Assembly (NCBI RefSeq): GCF_900316895.1
Contig: NZ_ONER01000027.1
Span: 1 to 21,785 of the forward strand
Length of the DNA stretch: 21,785 nt
Origin: an uncultured Methanobrevibacter sp.
GTDB lineage: Archaea > Methanobacteriota > Methanobacteria > Methanobacteriales > Methanobacteriaceae
Direction of reading: 5' to 3'
The number at the start of each line of letters is the position of its first letter. Within the stretch, counting starts at the first letter, position 1. Under the pieces are notes generated by a model. The model ran no database searches. It was given only the letters and a program-made list of their open reading frames with translations, and was not told where the DNA came from. Below, piece after piece: positions 7,575-13,815 of this stretch. The position numbers were made by a program, and so were the translations under genes.

Positions 7575-9041
7575 TTAACTAAGTAAATTACTGATTTGAT
7601 CAGTTGTAATCAAACCTAAAACGACCATGTCCTCATCAACAACAGGAAGACAGGATATGTCAAATTTGCGCATATGACGAGCAATCTCCTCTATTGTATC
7701 TCCGGCATTACAATACTTGACTGTTGTTGTCATGATATCAGTCAGATGATTTGAATTGGTAGCGATGGATTTAGATAAGTCCCAGCTTGTTACAATTCCA
7801 ATCAGTTTGTTTTCATCAGTGACAACCGGAATATGTGTCACATGCTTATCCAACATCAATTTGGCCGCTTCAACAACATCAGCATCCGCCTTAATTGTCG
7901 CTATGTTTTCCATCATCAAGTCTTCGACAACACTTTCTGAAAGGAAATTTGAAAAAAGATAATTTAGCTGTCCTCTTTCAAGTAAAAATGCATCATGTCC
8001 ATAGTTGGATTTTATTTCTGAGAATGAAACATCTACATTATTGGCATTGAGGGCAGTTACAATATCAGTACTTTGTTCAGTAGGATATAACCAGTCGGAA
8101 TCAACAGAAAGTACTTGAACTTTCGCTTCAACATCCTTGAACCCATCAATCAGTGAATCGTTTACTGACAAGTCAAACAAATCAACGGCTTTTGTAATAT
8201 ACAGGTAACTGTTTGCATCAAAACGTTTGACAAAAGTTTCTCCCTGATGCTTCAGGTAGCTTTCAACCTGAAAATCAACTGAAAAGTCGTAACTGATTTC
8301 ATCCTTATCCTGAAGGCCACGTCCGAATTTAATGTCCATGGATTCATCACTCAAATAGGTAATGTGAGCAATCATACGGGCCAATGACAATCCATTCCTT
8401 GGAATTACACCGGATTCATAGTAATTTCCGCCTTTCCAATGCGGATCGGAAAATATTGATTGGCGACCAACTGCATTAAATGCGATTTGCTGTGGAGAAG
8501 ACATTGCGGCTGTTGCTATAGGAATTGCCTTTTTCATCATTGTAGGATATGAAACCATCCATTCAAGAACTTGCATTCCCCCCATTGAACCTCCAATAAT
8601 GGCGGCCAACTGATGGATACCAAATGACTCAACAAGTTTCTTTTGAACCTTAACCATATCGCCAATGGTAATTACAGGAAAATCCAAACCGTATTCCTTG
8701 CCTGTCTTTGGATTTATTGAGCTTGGACCGGTTGTTCCTTTACATCCTCCTAAAACATTAGAACAGATTATGAAATATTTTTCAGTATCCAGGGCTTTAC
8801 CAGGACCAATTACGATTTCCCACCAACCAGCCTTTTTATCTCCTTCATGCCATCCTGCAGCATGTGCATCACCGGTTAATGCATGGCAAATTAAAATAGC
8901 ATTGGATTTTTCTTTGTTGAGTTCGCCATAGGTTTCATAGGCCACAGTAACTTTGTCTAGAACGTCACCGCTATCTAGGTCAATCGGTTCTTCAATGTGG
9001 AAATATTTTGTCTCAACAATACCTACAGATTCTTTATTCAT
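7575..9041 (-). CDS. metX: Homoserine O-acetyltransferase with C-terminal CBS pair
   Basis: Acetylates homoserine from acetyl-CoA in methionine synthesis. The 488-aa protein has an alpha/beta hydrolase domain (about 1-370) with HALTGDAH, the nucleophile elbow GGSMGGMQ (Ser152), the acid residue in VDSDWLYP (Asp316) and His349 in NYGHDAF, so the catalytic triad is complete. Residues about 372-488 hold two CBS motifs, with HVTHIPVVTDENKLIGIVTS and DISCLPVVDEDMVVLGLITT as the two cores. CBS pairs usually bind adenine nucleotides or S-adenosylmethionine; here that would allow feedback control, which is inference. Typical bacterial MetX is about 370-380 aa and has no CBS pair. The ATG directly follows the rnc stop codon, with GGGAG inside the end of rnc, so translation is probably coupled. 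Confidence 0.93.
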   Translation of the reverse strand: MNKESVGIVETKYFHIEEPIDLDSGDVLDKVTVAYETYGELNKEKSNAILICHALTGDAHAAGWHEGDKKAGWWEIVIGPGKALDTEKYFIICSNVLGGCKGTTGPSSINPKTGKEYGLDFPVITIGDMVKVQKKLVESFGIHQLAAIIGGSMGGMQVLEWMVSYPTMMKKAIPIATAAMSSPQQIAFNAVGRQSIFSDPHWKGGNYYESGVIPRNGLSLARMIAHITYLSDESMDIKFGRGLQDKDEISYDFSVDFQVESYLKHQGETFVKRFDANSYLYITKAVDLFDLSVNDSLIDGFKDVEAKVQVLSVDSDWLYPTEQSTDIVTALNANNVDVSFSEIKSNYGHDAFLLERGQLNYLFSNFLSESVVEDLMMENIATIKADADVVEAAKLMLDKHVTHIPVVTDENKLIGIVTSWDLSKSIATNSNHLTDIMTTTVKYCNAGDTIEEIARHMRKFDISCLPVVDEDMVVLGLITTDQISNLLS

Positions 9042-9713
9042 CTAATTTCTCCCTAGCCTCAATTTACGCATTGCGCCTTTTGCAGCTGACTGTTCAGCTT
9101 CTTTTTTATTTTTACCTCTTCCAACACCCATTTCCTGACCGTCAATCAGACAAGACATAATAAATGTTTTATCATGAGGTACGCCATATTCCTTTAATAT
9201 CTGATATTCGATGGAGACTTCGTTAGCATCACCATATTCTTTCATTGCTGATTTGTAGTCTTCAAAGAACACACGTTCCTGGTCAATATATTTGAAAATC
9301 CAATGGGAAATGAATTCCTTTGCAAATTCAATGCCCTGATCTATAAATATTGCTCCCAAAAATGATTCGAAAATATCCGCAGTTATGGATATTACCTCAT
9401 TTTTTGTCAGATTGGATTCTTCAGCAGCAACCCGAAGATAATCCTTCAACTTTAACTTTTGAGAGTAATAAATCAATGCATTCTGACAAACATAGTTTGA
9501 CCTTTTTTTAGTCAATTCTCCTTCCTCATAATGAGGATATTTTTTATATAAGTATTCAGATACAATCAAACTCAAAACGGAATCTCCTAAAAACTCCAAT
9601 CTTTCATAATTGTAATCCAAATCATGAATAGTTGCATATGAAGCATGTGTGAATGCAACTTCATACAAATGTTCATTATCAGTTTCAATATTAAATTTCT
9701 CAAATAAATTCAT
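9042..9713 (-). CDS. rnc: Ribonuclease III
   Basis: Cleaves double-stranded RNA. The 223-aa protein has the family signature ERLEFLGDS (37-45), acidic residues in the right places for metal binding (Glu37, Glu40, Asp44, Glu66, Asp113, Glu116), and a C-terminal dsRNA-binding domain (about 152-220) ending in GRGKNKKEAEQSAAKGAMRK. RNase III is typical of bacteria and eukaryotes and found in only some archaea, including Methanobacteriales, probably by old transfer. There is no obvious Shine-Dalgarno site; a TATA-like TTATATAATTAAT on the minus strand lies about 40 bases upstream, giving a short leader. It is first in an apparent transcript with metX. Confidence 0.93.
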   Translation of the reverse strand: MNLFEKFNIETDNEHLYEVAFTHASYATIHDLDYNYERLEFLGDSVLSLIVSEYLYKKYPHYEEGELTKKRSNYVCQNALIYYSQKLKLKDYLRVAAEESNLTKNEVISITADIFESFLGAIFIDQGIEFAKEFISHWIFKYIDQERVFFEDYKSAMKEYGDANEVSIEYQILKEYGVPHDKTFIMSCLIDGQEMGVGRGKNKKEAEQSAAKGAMRKLRLGRN

Positions 9714-9761
9714 TTAAAGCCCAGACTTGATATTTAATAACAATATTAATTATATAAGTGA

Positions 9762-9794
9762 ACTTATATATAAGTATATATAACTATAGTTATA
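9762..9794. promoter_or_regulatory. Two adjacent perfect palindromes between divergent genes
   Basis: ACTTATATATAAGT (9762-9775) and TATAACTATAGTTATA (9779-9794) are both perfect palindromes, three bases apart, in the gap between rnc and the 111-aa gene. They overlap sequence that could also act as TATA boxes in either direction. They are candidate operators, but AT-only palindromes arise easily in DNA of this composition. Confidence 0.35.
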
Positions 9795-9797
9795 AAT

Positions 9798-9836
9798 ATT
9801 ACTTTTCAAATGCTCTCGCACTTTTCATTTATATAA
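9798..9836 (+). promoter_or_regulatory. Shared upstream element, copy 1, with TATA box
   Basis: The 27 bases at 9798-9824 match 11491-11517 at 26 positions and the minus-strand element at 1984-1958 over its first 20 bases with one change. A clear TATA box (CATTTATATAAAA) follows at 9826-9836, predicting a transcript start near 9857 and a leader of about 15 bases that still holds the AAAAAGGA ribosome site. ACTTTTCA occurs twice, 19 bases apart (9801 and 9820), which would suit a dimeric factor binding one face of the helix. Confidence 0.7.
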
Positions 9837-9872
9837 AAAATGCCAAATTACAATTAAAAAGGATTTGGTATA

Positions 9873-10208
9873 ATGATAATTAATTGGCAAGAAGAAATAA
9901 CAAGAATCGATCCGGATATAAAATTCAGAGCACAAGGCGGATGGTTAAAAACCGTGGAACAATTAGATAAAAGCGTTAAAAACGGTTATTCATTAGTTGG
10001 AGACTTTGTACAAGCAGGAAATTTTGAAGAAGAATACAGTGAAGGAATCTACCTTGACTGCAACAAAGAGGGCAGCGCTAAAAAACCGCAAATGGACTAC
10101 AGGCTATTCCGCTTTAAAGATGGTAAAGTAAGATTACTGGATATGGTAATCGATGGAAAACAAGGATGGGCAGTAGACCTATGGGATGCTCTAGACGGAG
10201 AACTATAG
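9873..10208 (+). CDS. Conserved-looking hypothetical protein, 111 aa
   Basis: A soluble, fairly acidic 111-aa protein with no signal peptide or membrane segment. I do not recognise the family. Visible features are two Trp-rich patches (RAQGGWLKTVEQL; KQGWAVDLWDAL), a central YLDCNKEGSAKKPQ, and an RLFRFKDGKVRLLDMV strand pair that suggests a small beta-rich fold. The ATG is preceded by AAAAAGGA eleven bases upstream. Its promoter carries the 27-base element shared with the zinc-ribbon and Panacea-type genes. It converges on the 136-aa gene. Function unknown. Confidence 0.75.
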   Translation: MIINWQEEITRIDPDIKFRAQGGWLKTVEQLDKSVKNGYSLVGDFVQAGNFEEEYSEGIYLDCNKEGSAKKPQMDYRLFRFKDGKVRLLDMVIDGKQGWAVDLWDALDGEL

Positions 10209-10217
10209 AAGTTCTCC
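10197..10217 (+). terminator. Hairpin across the stop codon of the 111-aa gene
   Basis: GGAGAACT (10197-10204) pairs perfectly with AGTTCTCC (10210-10217) around ATAGA, covering the stop codon. C-rich rather than T-rich sequence follows, so it is a weak terminator candidate; it may instead block read-through between convergent genes. Confidence 0.4.
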
Positions 10218-10235
10218 CCCCATTCAAATTTTAAC

Positions 10236-10646
10236 CTAATCAATGTGGCAGAATTCGCAACAGGCACATGTCGGTGCGAAATATGAATCTTCAGGTTCAA
10301 CAATTGCCTTTTGAGCAAACAATGTAATATTGAATTTTGGTTCATATTCCTGACTAACTTCCTTAGTCATTGGGGACAAACCTCTGTAGTAAACCGGCCT
10401 ATAGCCTGTTTGTGAAATATCAAAATAGAATTTTTCACCAGTTGTGAATTTATTGAAGTATTCCTCAAGTGCCAATGCGTGTTTTGGAGTAATTGAAAAA
10501 GTAAAACCCATAGTACCATCACTCCTCTGTTTAATTCCCGCATTAGAAATATCCACAGCTAAAATATCATCATTACCTCTTACAAAAACAACACAGTTTT
10601 CTAAATCCACATCATATTTAAGAGCAATATCATTTAAATCAGTCAT
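10236..10646 (-). CDS. Hypothetical protein with C-terminal Cys/His cluster
   Basis: A soluble 136-aa protein that I cannot assign to a family. It starts with MTDLNDIALKYDVDLENCVV, has an alternating beta-like middle region (GFTFSITPKHALALEEYF), and ends with CACCEFCHID, where four Cys and one His lie within eight residues. This looks like a metal or redox site, but spacing is not that of a standard zinc finger. A strong AGGAGGT ribosome site precedes the ATG. It converges on the 111-aa gene, leaving 27 bases between the stop codons. Confidence 0.72.
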   Translation of the reverse strand: MTDLNDIALKYDVDLENCVVFVRGNDDILAVDISNAGIKQRSDGTMGFTFSITPKHALALEEYFNKFTTGEKFYFDISQTGYRPVYYRGLSPMTKEVSQEYEPKFNITLFAQKAIVEPEDSYFAPTCACCEFCHID

Positions 10647-10750
10647 TTGATGACCTCCTAGAAATCATTTTCTCATACTTGGAACTAAATTAATTAAAAA
10701 TAGTTAATAAAGTTATCTAAAAAAAGTTCTATTGAATTTAATCATCAATT

Positions 10751-10789
10751 AAAAAAAGTATTTTGAAGAAGATTATTAAAATAATCTTC
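10751..10789 (-). terminator. Terminator of the LSm-L37e operon
   Basis: GAAGATTATT (10768-10777) and AATAATCTTC (10780-10789) form a near-perfect hairpin 15 bases past the L37e stop codon. In the minus direction it is followed by CTTTTTTTAATT (about 10759-10749). The hairpin plus U-tract arrangement supports termination here. Confidence 0.65.
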
Positions 10790-10804
10790 AAAAGTTCAAC
10801 CAAC

Positions 10805-10993
10805 CTATACTAATCTTTGTCTAGTAGTTGGTTTTTTATTTTGCCAGCTGTATCTCCTTAATTTGCTGGATCTTCCAAATCCACAAGAAGCACAGACTTT
10901 TTTACGTACGTGGTAAGTGTTTTTACCACATCTTCTACATCTGATATGGGTCTTTTTATTCTTTTTACCCATTGATGGAGTTCCCTTTGACAT
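10805..10993 (-). CDS. rpl37e: 50S ribosomal protein L37e
   Basis: A 62-aa, strongly basic large-subunit protein found in archaea and eukaryotes. It binds one zinc through C19-x2-C22 and C34-x2-C37 (RCRRCGK and CASCGFG), and shows the family N-terminus MSKGTPSMGKKNKKTHIRC. The ATG has a strong AAGGAGGTGT ribosome site. It lies 57 bases after the LSm gene; this LSm-L37e pairing is a common archaeal arrangement and implies one transcript linking RNA-binding and ribosome functions. Confidence 0.97.
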   Translation of the reverse strand: MSKGTPSMGKKNKKTHIRCRRCGKNTYHVRKKVCASCGFGRSSKLRRYSWQNKKPTTRQRLV

Positions 10994-11050
10994 TGATACA
11001 CCTCCTTAAGCTATCGTAAAAATATAATCTAGAAAAGTATTTAATAATAC

Positions 11051-11281
11051 TTATGGTGAAATATAAACAATATTGTCTCCTCTAATGAGCACAACACCGA
11101 GTTTTCTTGTTACTTCTCCGTCTTGTAACTCTTCTGCATCATTAAGAACTAAATTCATGTGTAAATCAAAGCTCTTAAGTATACCTCTAAATTCACGATC
11201 TCCTTTGAGTTTTAATAAAACAGGAGCATCCACAGATTTTCCTAATGCGTCAAGTGGTCTTTGAACATTTTGTCCGCTCAT
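11051..11281 (-). CDS. Archaeal Sm-like RNA-binding protein (LSm/SmAP1)
   Basis: A 76-aa Sm-fold protein expected to form a seven-membered ring that binds U-rich RNA. The Sm1 motif (about 25-52, GDREFRGILKSFDLHMNLVL, then NDAEE) and the Sm2 motif (LGVVLIRGDNIVYI, 61-74) are intact; the Sm1 Asp-x-x-M-N and the Sm2 IRGDN residues form the RNA pocket. A GGTGAT ribosome site precedes the ATG. It is the first gene of an operon with L37e. Confidence 0.96.
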   Translation of the reverse strand: MSGQNVQRPLDALGKSVDAPVLLKLKGDREFRGILKSFDLHMNLVLNDAEELQDGEVTRKLGVVLIRGDNIVYISP

Positions 11282-11411
11282 TATATCACCTTATATTATT
11301 ACAAATTTTAGTTTTTTAATATGAATTGAGTAAATAATACTCATTATTAGACATAATATAATCAAGTTAAGATAAGACAAAACCTAATTAAAACTAATAC
11401 TATTAAATATA

Positions 11412-11436
11412 GCTAACCTACTATATAAAGGTTACC
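11412..11436. promoter_or_regulatory. Dyad-symmetric site around a TATA box
   Basis: GCTAACC (11412-11418) and GGTTACC (11430-11436) form an inverted repeat with one mismatch around TACTATATAAA. The enclosed TATATAAA can be read rightward (toward the Panacea gene) or leftward as TTTATATA (toward LSm). The arms, and TTTAGG a few bases on, recall DtxR-type metal-repressor sites, but this is only a resemblance. The whole gap 11282-11572 otherwise holds AT-rich DNA and the shared element. Confidence 0.4.
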
Positions 11437-11490
11437 TTAATTTAGGCAAAAAATAAGAAAAAACTATCCTTGATATTAATATTAACTAAG

Positions 11491-11526
11491 ATTACTTTTC
11501 AAATGCTCTCACACTTTACTTAAATC
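11491..11526 (+). promoter_or_regulatory. Shared upstream element, copy 2, with weak TATA box
   Basis: Bases 11491-11517 match 9798-9824 except for A in place of G at the 21st base. A weak TATA-like ACTTAAATCTAA follows at 11517-11526. The element ends 55 bases before the ATG at 11573 (46 before the possible GTG at 11564), like the 48 and 42 bases seen at the other two copies. Confidence 0.7.
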
Positions 11527-11572
11527 TAATCTCATACAAAAATATTTCCACCCAACCATCACCGTGATACCA

Positions 11573-12064
11573 ATGAGATTCAATCGCGAAAAATATATCG
11601 ACCTGATACTGTACATATTATCCCAATGCCATCAAAAGCCAAATTTTGGAAAGACTGTACTCTGCAGCATACTGTATTTCATTGATTTCAACTATTATGA
11701 GCTTTATGGCGAACTTCTGACAAATGAAACATATATAAAATCAAAAAGAGGAATAAGGCCAGCACATTTCAGGGAAATCAGCGAAGAGCTGATATCAAAA
11801 AATTACCTATATTTTAGAAAAGAACCCTATTATAACAGAACGATCTACAGATATTATCTAATCACAATACCCAACCTCAAATTCAGCCAGAATGAACTTG
11901 AGATAATCAATAATGCAATCAGCAAATTAAGTAATGAGAATGCAACCACAATAACAAAATATGCAAAAAAAGATTCTCCGATAAGCGTTGCAGAGTTTGG
12001 CGAACCAATAGATTTCAGATATGTCTTTTCAAGAGGCGACGAATATTCCTTAATTAACAAATAA
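11573..12064 (+). CDS. Panacea (DUF4065-like) domain protein
   Basis: A 163-aa soluble protein. The N-terminal half has the helical FGKTVLCSILYFIDFNYYEL pattern followed by YIKSKRGIRPAHF, and the C-terminal half has FSQNELEIINNAISKLS, then KYAKKDSPISVAEFGEPIDF and RYVFSR. These match the layout of the DUF4065/Panacea family (SocA/GepA-like), known as antitoxins paired with many unrelated toxins. No toxin gene sits beside it: the upstream neighbour is divergent LSm and the downstream gene is a PUA protein 53 bases on. It may have a different, regulatory role. GTG at 11564 is an alternative start; ATG at 11573 is chosen because GTGAT lies just upstream and it gives the cleaner MRFNREKYIDLI N-terminus. 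Its promoter carries the 27-base shared element. Confidence 0.72.
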   Translation: MRFNREKYIDLILYILSQCHQKPNFGKTVLCSILYFIDFNYYELYGELLTNETYIKSKRGIRPAHFREISEELISKNYLYFRKEPYYNRTIYRYYLITIPNLKFSQNELEIINNAISKLSNENATTITKYAKKDSPISVAEFGEPIDFRYVFSRGDEYSLINK

Positions 12065-12117
12065 GTTTATTAATTTTAAATACAAAATATTATTCAATAA
12101 AATAATATTGGGATATC

Positions 12118-12600
12118 ATGGTAATTAAAGTCAAAAAAAGAAATTTCTTGAAAAAAAAGAAAATTAAAGAGATAAAAGCAGAATTGGGAGAATATGGAGA
12201 TTTACTTCAAGGAAAAAAGAATGTTGAAATACTTGAAGCGGAACCTAATTCATTTATTCTAGTAGATGGAGAGCCTTACATTATAATTATTGATGATAAA
12301 CCATTCCCAACACTTAAGGCAGCACTTGCCAACCAAATTGATGCAAAAACCGTTACCGTAGACATGGGAGCCATCAGATTTGTAAGCAATGGTGCAGATA
12401 TCATGAGCCCAGGAATTGTTGACACTTCCGAAGGCGTTGAACCTGGAGACATTGTTCTAATCATTGATGAAACCCACGGAAAACCATTGGCCATGGGAGT
12501 TAGCCTAATCAGCGGTGAAGAAATGGTTGCAAATGATTCAGGAAAAGCCGTTGAAACCAAACATTACGTCGGCGATGACATCTGGAACTTTGAAATATAA
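12118..12600 (+). CDS. PUA-domain RNA-binding protein
   Basis: A 160-aa protein with a very basic N-terminus (KVKKRNFLKKKKIKEIK), a pre-PUA segment with GKKNVEILEAEPNSFILVDG, and a C-terminal PUA domain (about 77-152) with KTVTVDMGAIRFVSNGADIM, then SPGIVD, GDIVLII and KPLAMGVSLIS. It resembles the archaeal relatives of MCT-1/eIF2D-type PUA proteins, which bind tRNA or rRNA; the exact substrate is not known. It is followed nine bases later by arfB and the two are probably cotranscribed. A TATA-like run of A and T precedes the ATG by about 25-30 bases. Confidence 0.82.
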   Translation: MVIKVKKRNFLKKKKIKEIKAELGEYGDLLQGKKNVEILEAEPNSFILVDGEPYIIIIDDKPFPTLKAALANQIDAKTVTVDMGAIRFVSNGADIMSPGIVDTSEGVEPGDIVLIIDETHGKPLAMGVSLISGEEMVANDSGKAVETKHYVGDDIWNFEI

Positions 12601-12609
12601 GGTGATGAG

Positions 12610-13302
12610 ATGGCAGAGCTAAGATACAGAGCAGGAAATATCAGAGACCCTGGAGTTCACAAAATCGGAATAATCGCATTAGGATCCCATCTGGAAAATC
12701 ATGGTCCTGCATTACCAATAGACACTGATGCTAAAATTGGAGCCCACATCGCTTTTCAGTCATCACTTTTAACCGGAGCCAAATTTTTAGGAATAATATT
12801 TCCAGCATATGAATTAGACACAATTGACCACGGAGTCCATGTTTCCCTTGATGAATTGAAAGAAAATGTCATCAATACATTAAACCAAGCCAAAAAATTC
12901 TTAGATATTGAGAAAGTGGTCATTGTTAATGCACACGGAGGAAACATCCCTCTGGTGGCCGAACTATGGGATATTGAAGACAAAACTGGTCTTTCCATTA
13001 CCTTCAACAACAAGGTAATCTCATCAGAAGGCCCTCATGGAGGCAGCGGCGAACTGTCAATGGCAAAGGTTTTGGGTATCGTTAATGAGGATGAACTTGA
13101 AAATCAGGCCAATGTTAATGAATATGAAGAAGTGGGCCTGCATGGATTCAAACAGGCACGTCGAGATGATCCCAACATTGAAGAGGGTGCACTAGACGTT
13201 GAAGAAAACGGCGTTTACATCGATGAGGAATACGGCCACAGACTATTCAATCTGGCAATCAATGCAGTAATCTTTGACGTTGAAAAACTCTTGGATTTCT
13301 AA
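12610..13302 (+). CDS. arfB: FAPy deformylase ArfB (creatininase fold)
   Basis: Removes the formyl group from 2-amino-5-formylamino-6-ribosylaminopyrimidin-4(3H)-one 5'-phosphate, the second archaeal step from GTP toward riboflavin and coenzyme F420. The 230-aa protein has the creatininase-family metal site: E29 and H31 in SHLENHGPALPIDTD, the following Asp residues (38 and 40), H109 in NAHGGN, and E148 in GGSGELSM. These agree with the M. jannaschii enzyme, which uses iron. The GGTGATGAG before the ATG is a good ribosome site. F420 is essential in hydrogenotrophic methanogenesis, so the gene should be constitutively expressed. Confidence 0.92.
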   Translation: MAELRYRAGNIRDPGVHKIGIIALGSHLENHGPALPIDTDAKIGAHIAFQSSLLTGAKFLGIIFPAYELDTIDHGVHVSLDELKENVINTLNQAKKFLDIEKVVIVNAHGGNIPLVAELWDIEDKTGLSITFNNKVISSEGPHGGSGELSMAKVLGIVNEDELENQANVNEYEEVGLHGFKQARRDDPNIEEGALDVEENGVYIDEEYGHRLFNLAINAVIFDVEKLLDF

Positions 13303-13318
13303 AAAAAAAGAAAGATAA

Positions 13319-13747
13319 TTATCCAGTTGTAGTTTCAACATTACTTGAACCACTGCTGGAAGAAGAATCATCTGTTGTAGTTTCAACGTCACTTGAACTA
13401 CTGCTAGAAGAAGTGTCAGATGAAGTTGAACTATGGGTAGAACTAGAATCAGAACTACTTTGATGTGAATTTGAATTACTTGACGAATCATCAGTAGTTG
13501 TTTCAACTTGAGAATCATCACTGGATGATTGGTCTTCGGAATAATCATTGTAATCATGATAATTATAACTGTTATCTACTGAATTATCATCAGTGAGCGC
13601 TGAAAGATTATCCAATACTCCTCCAGATTCACTTTGATTAGGTAAAATTGAAATTGGACCAGTCATAGATGCAAATACACTTGCAAGACAAAATGCAAGA
13701 ACAGCAACGATAAAAATTACTAAAACTGTAGCAGATCTACTTGACAC
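13319..13747 (-). CDS. Secreted or membrane-anchored Ser/Thr/Asp-rich protein
   Basis: A 142-aa protein. Residues about 8-27 (TVLVIFIVAVLAFCLASVFA) form an uncleaved anchor or a signal peptide. After a short linker, everything from about residue 52 is low complexity: Ser, Asp and Thr with the unit VETTTDD appearing three times (the last copy cut to VETTTG). Such tails usually lie outside the cell, as linkers or sugar-bearing stalks; function unknown. The frame also opens with GTG at 13756, but that codon is inside the GGTGAT ribosome site; the GTG at 13747 is four bases past it and is preferred. Divergent from the YigZ gene, and convergent with arfB, with a T-run at 13303-13311 on the minus strand. 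Confidence 0.75.
   Translation of the reverse strand: MSSRSATVLVIFIVAVLAFCLASVFASMTGPISILPNQSESGGVLDNLSALTDDNSVDNSYNYHDYNDYSEDQSSSDDSQVETTTDDSSSNSNSHQSSSDSSSTHSSTSSDTSSSSSSSDVETTTDDSSSSSGSSNVETTTG
13327..13422 (-). repeat. Short tandem repeat inside the Ser-rich gene
   Basis: Two 48-base units beginning at 13327 and 13375 share TTGTAGTTTCAAC and most of the rest; a partial third copy of the VETTT codons lies near 13495. They encode the 16-residue repeat containing VETTTDD plus Ser runs. Units of whole-codon length can expand or shrink by slippage without breaking the frame. Confidence 0.65.
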
Positions 13748-13815
13748 AATTATCACCTTTCATTAAATTAATTAAATTTAATATGTTTGATGAGATATAT
13801 AAATATATTGATACT

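Noticed and set aside
9798..11517. The shared 27-base element as an insertion-sequence end or attachment site
   Set aside because: The copies are in fixed position relative to start codons and TATA boxes, two are in direct orientation flanking ordinary housekeeping genes (L37e, LSm), and there is no transposase or integrase.
13327..13500. CRISPR-like repeats
   Set aside because: The repeated units are 48 bases, contiguous, in frame and encode Ser/Asp/Thr-rich protein; there are no spacers.
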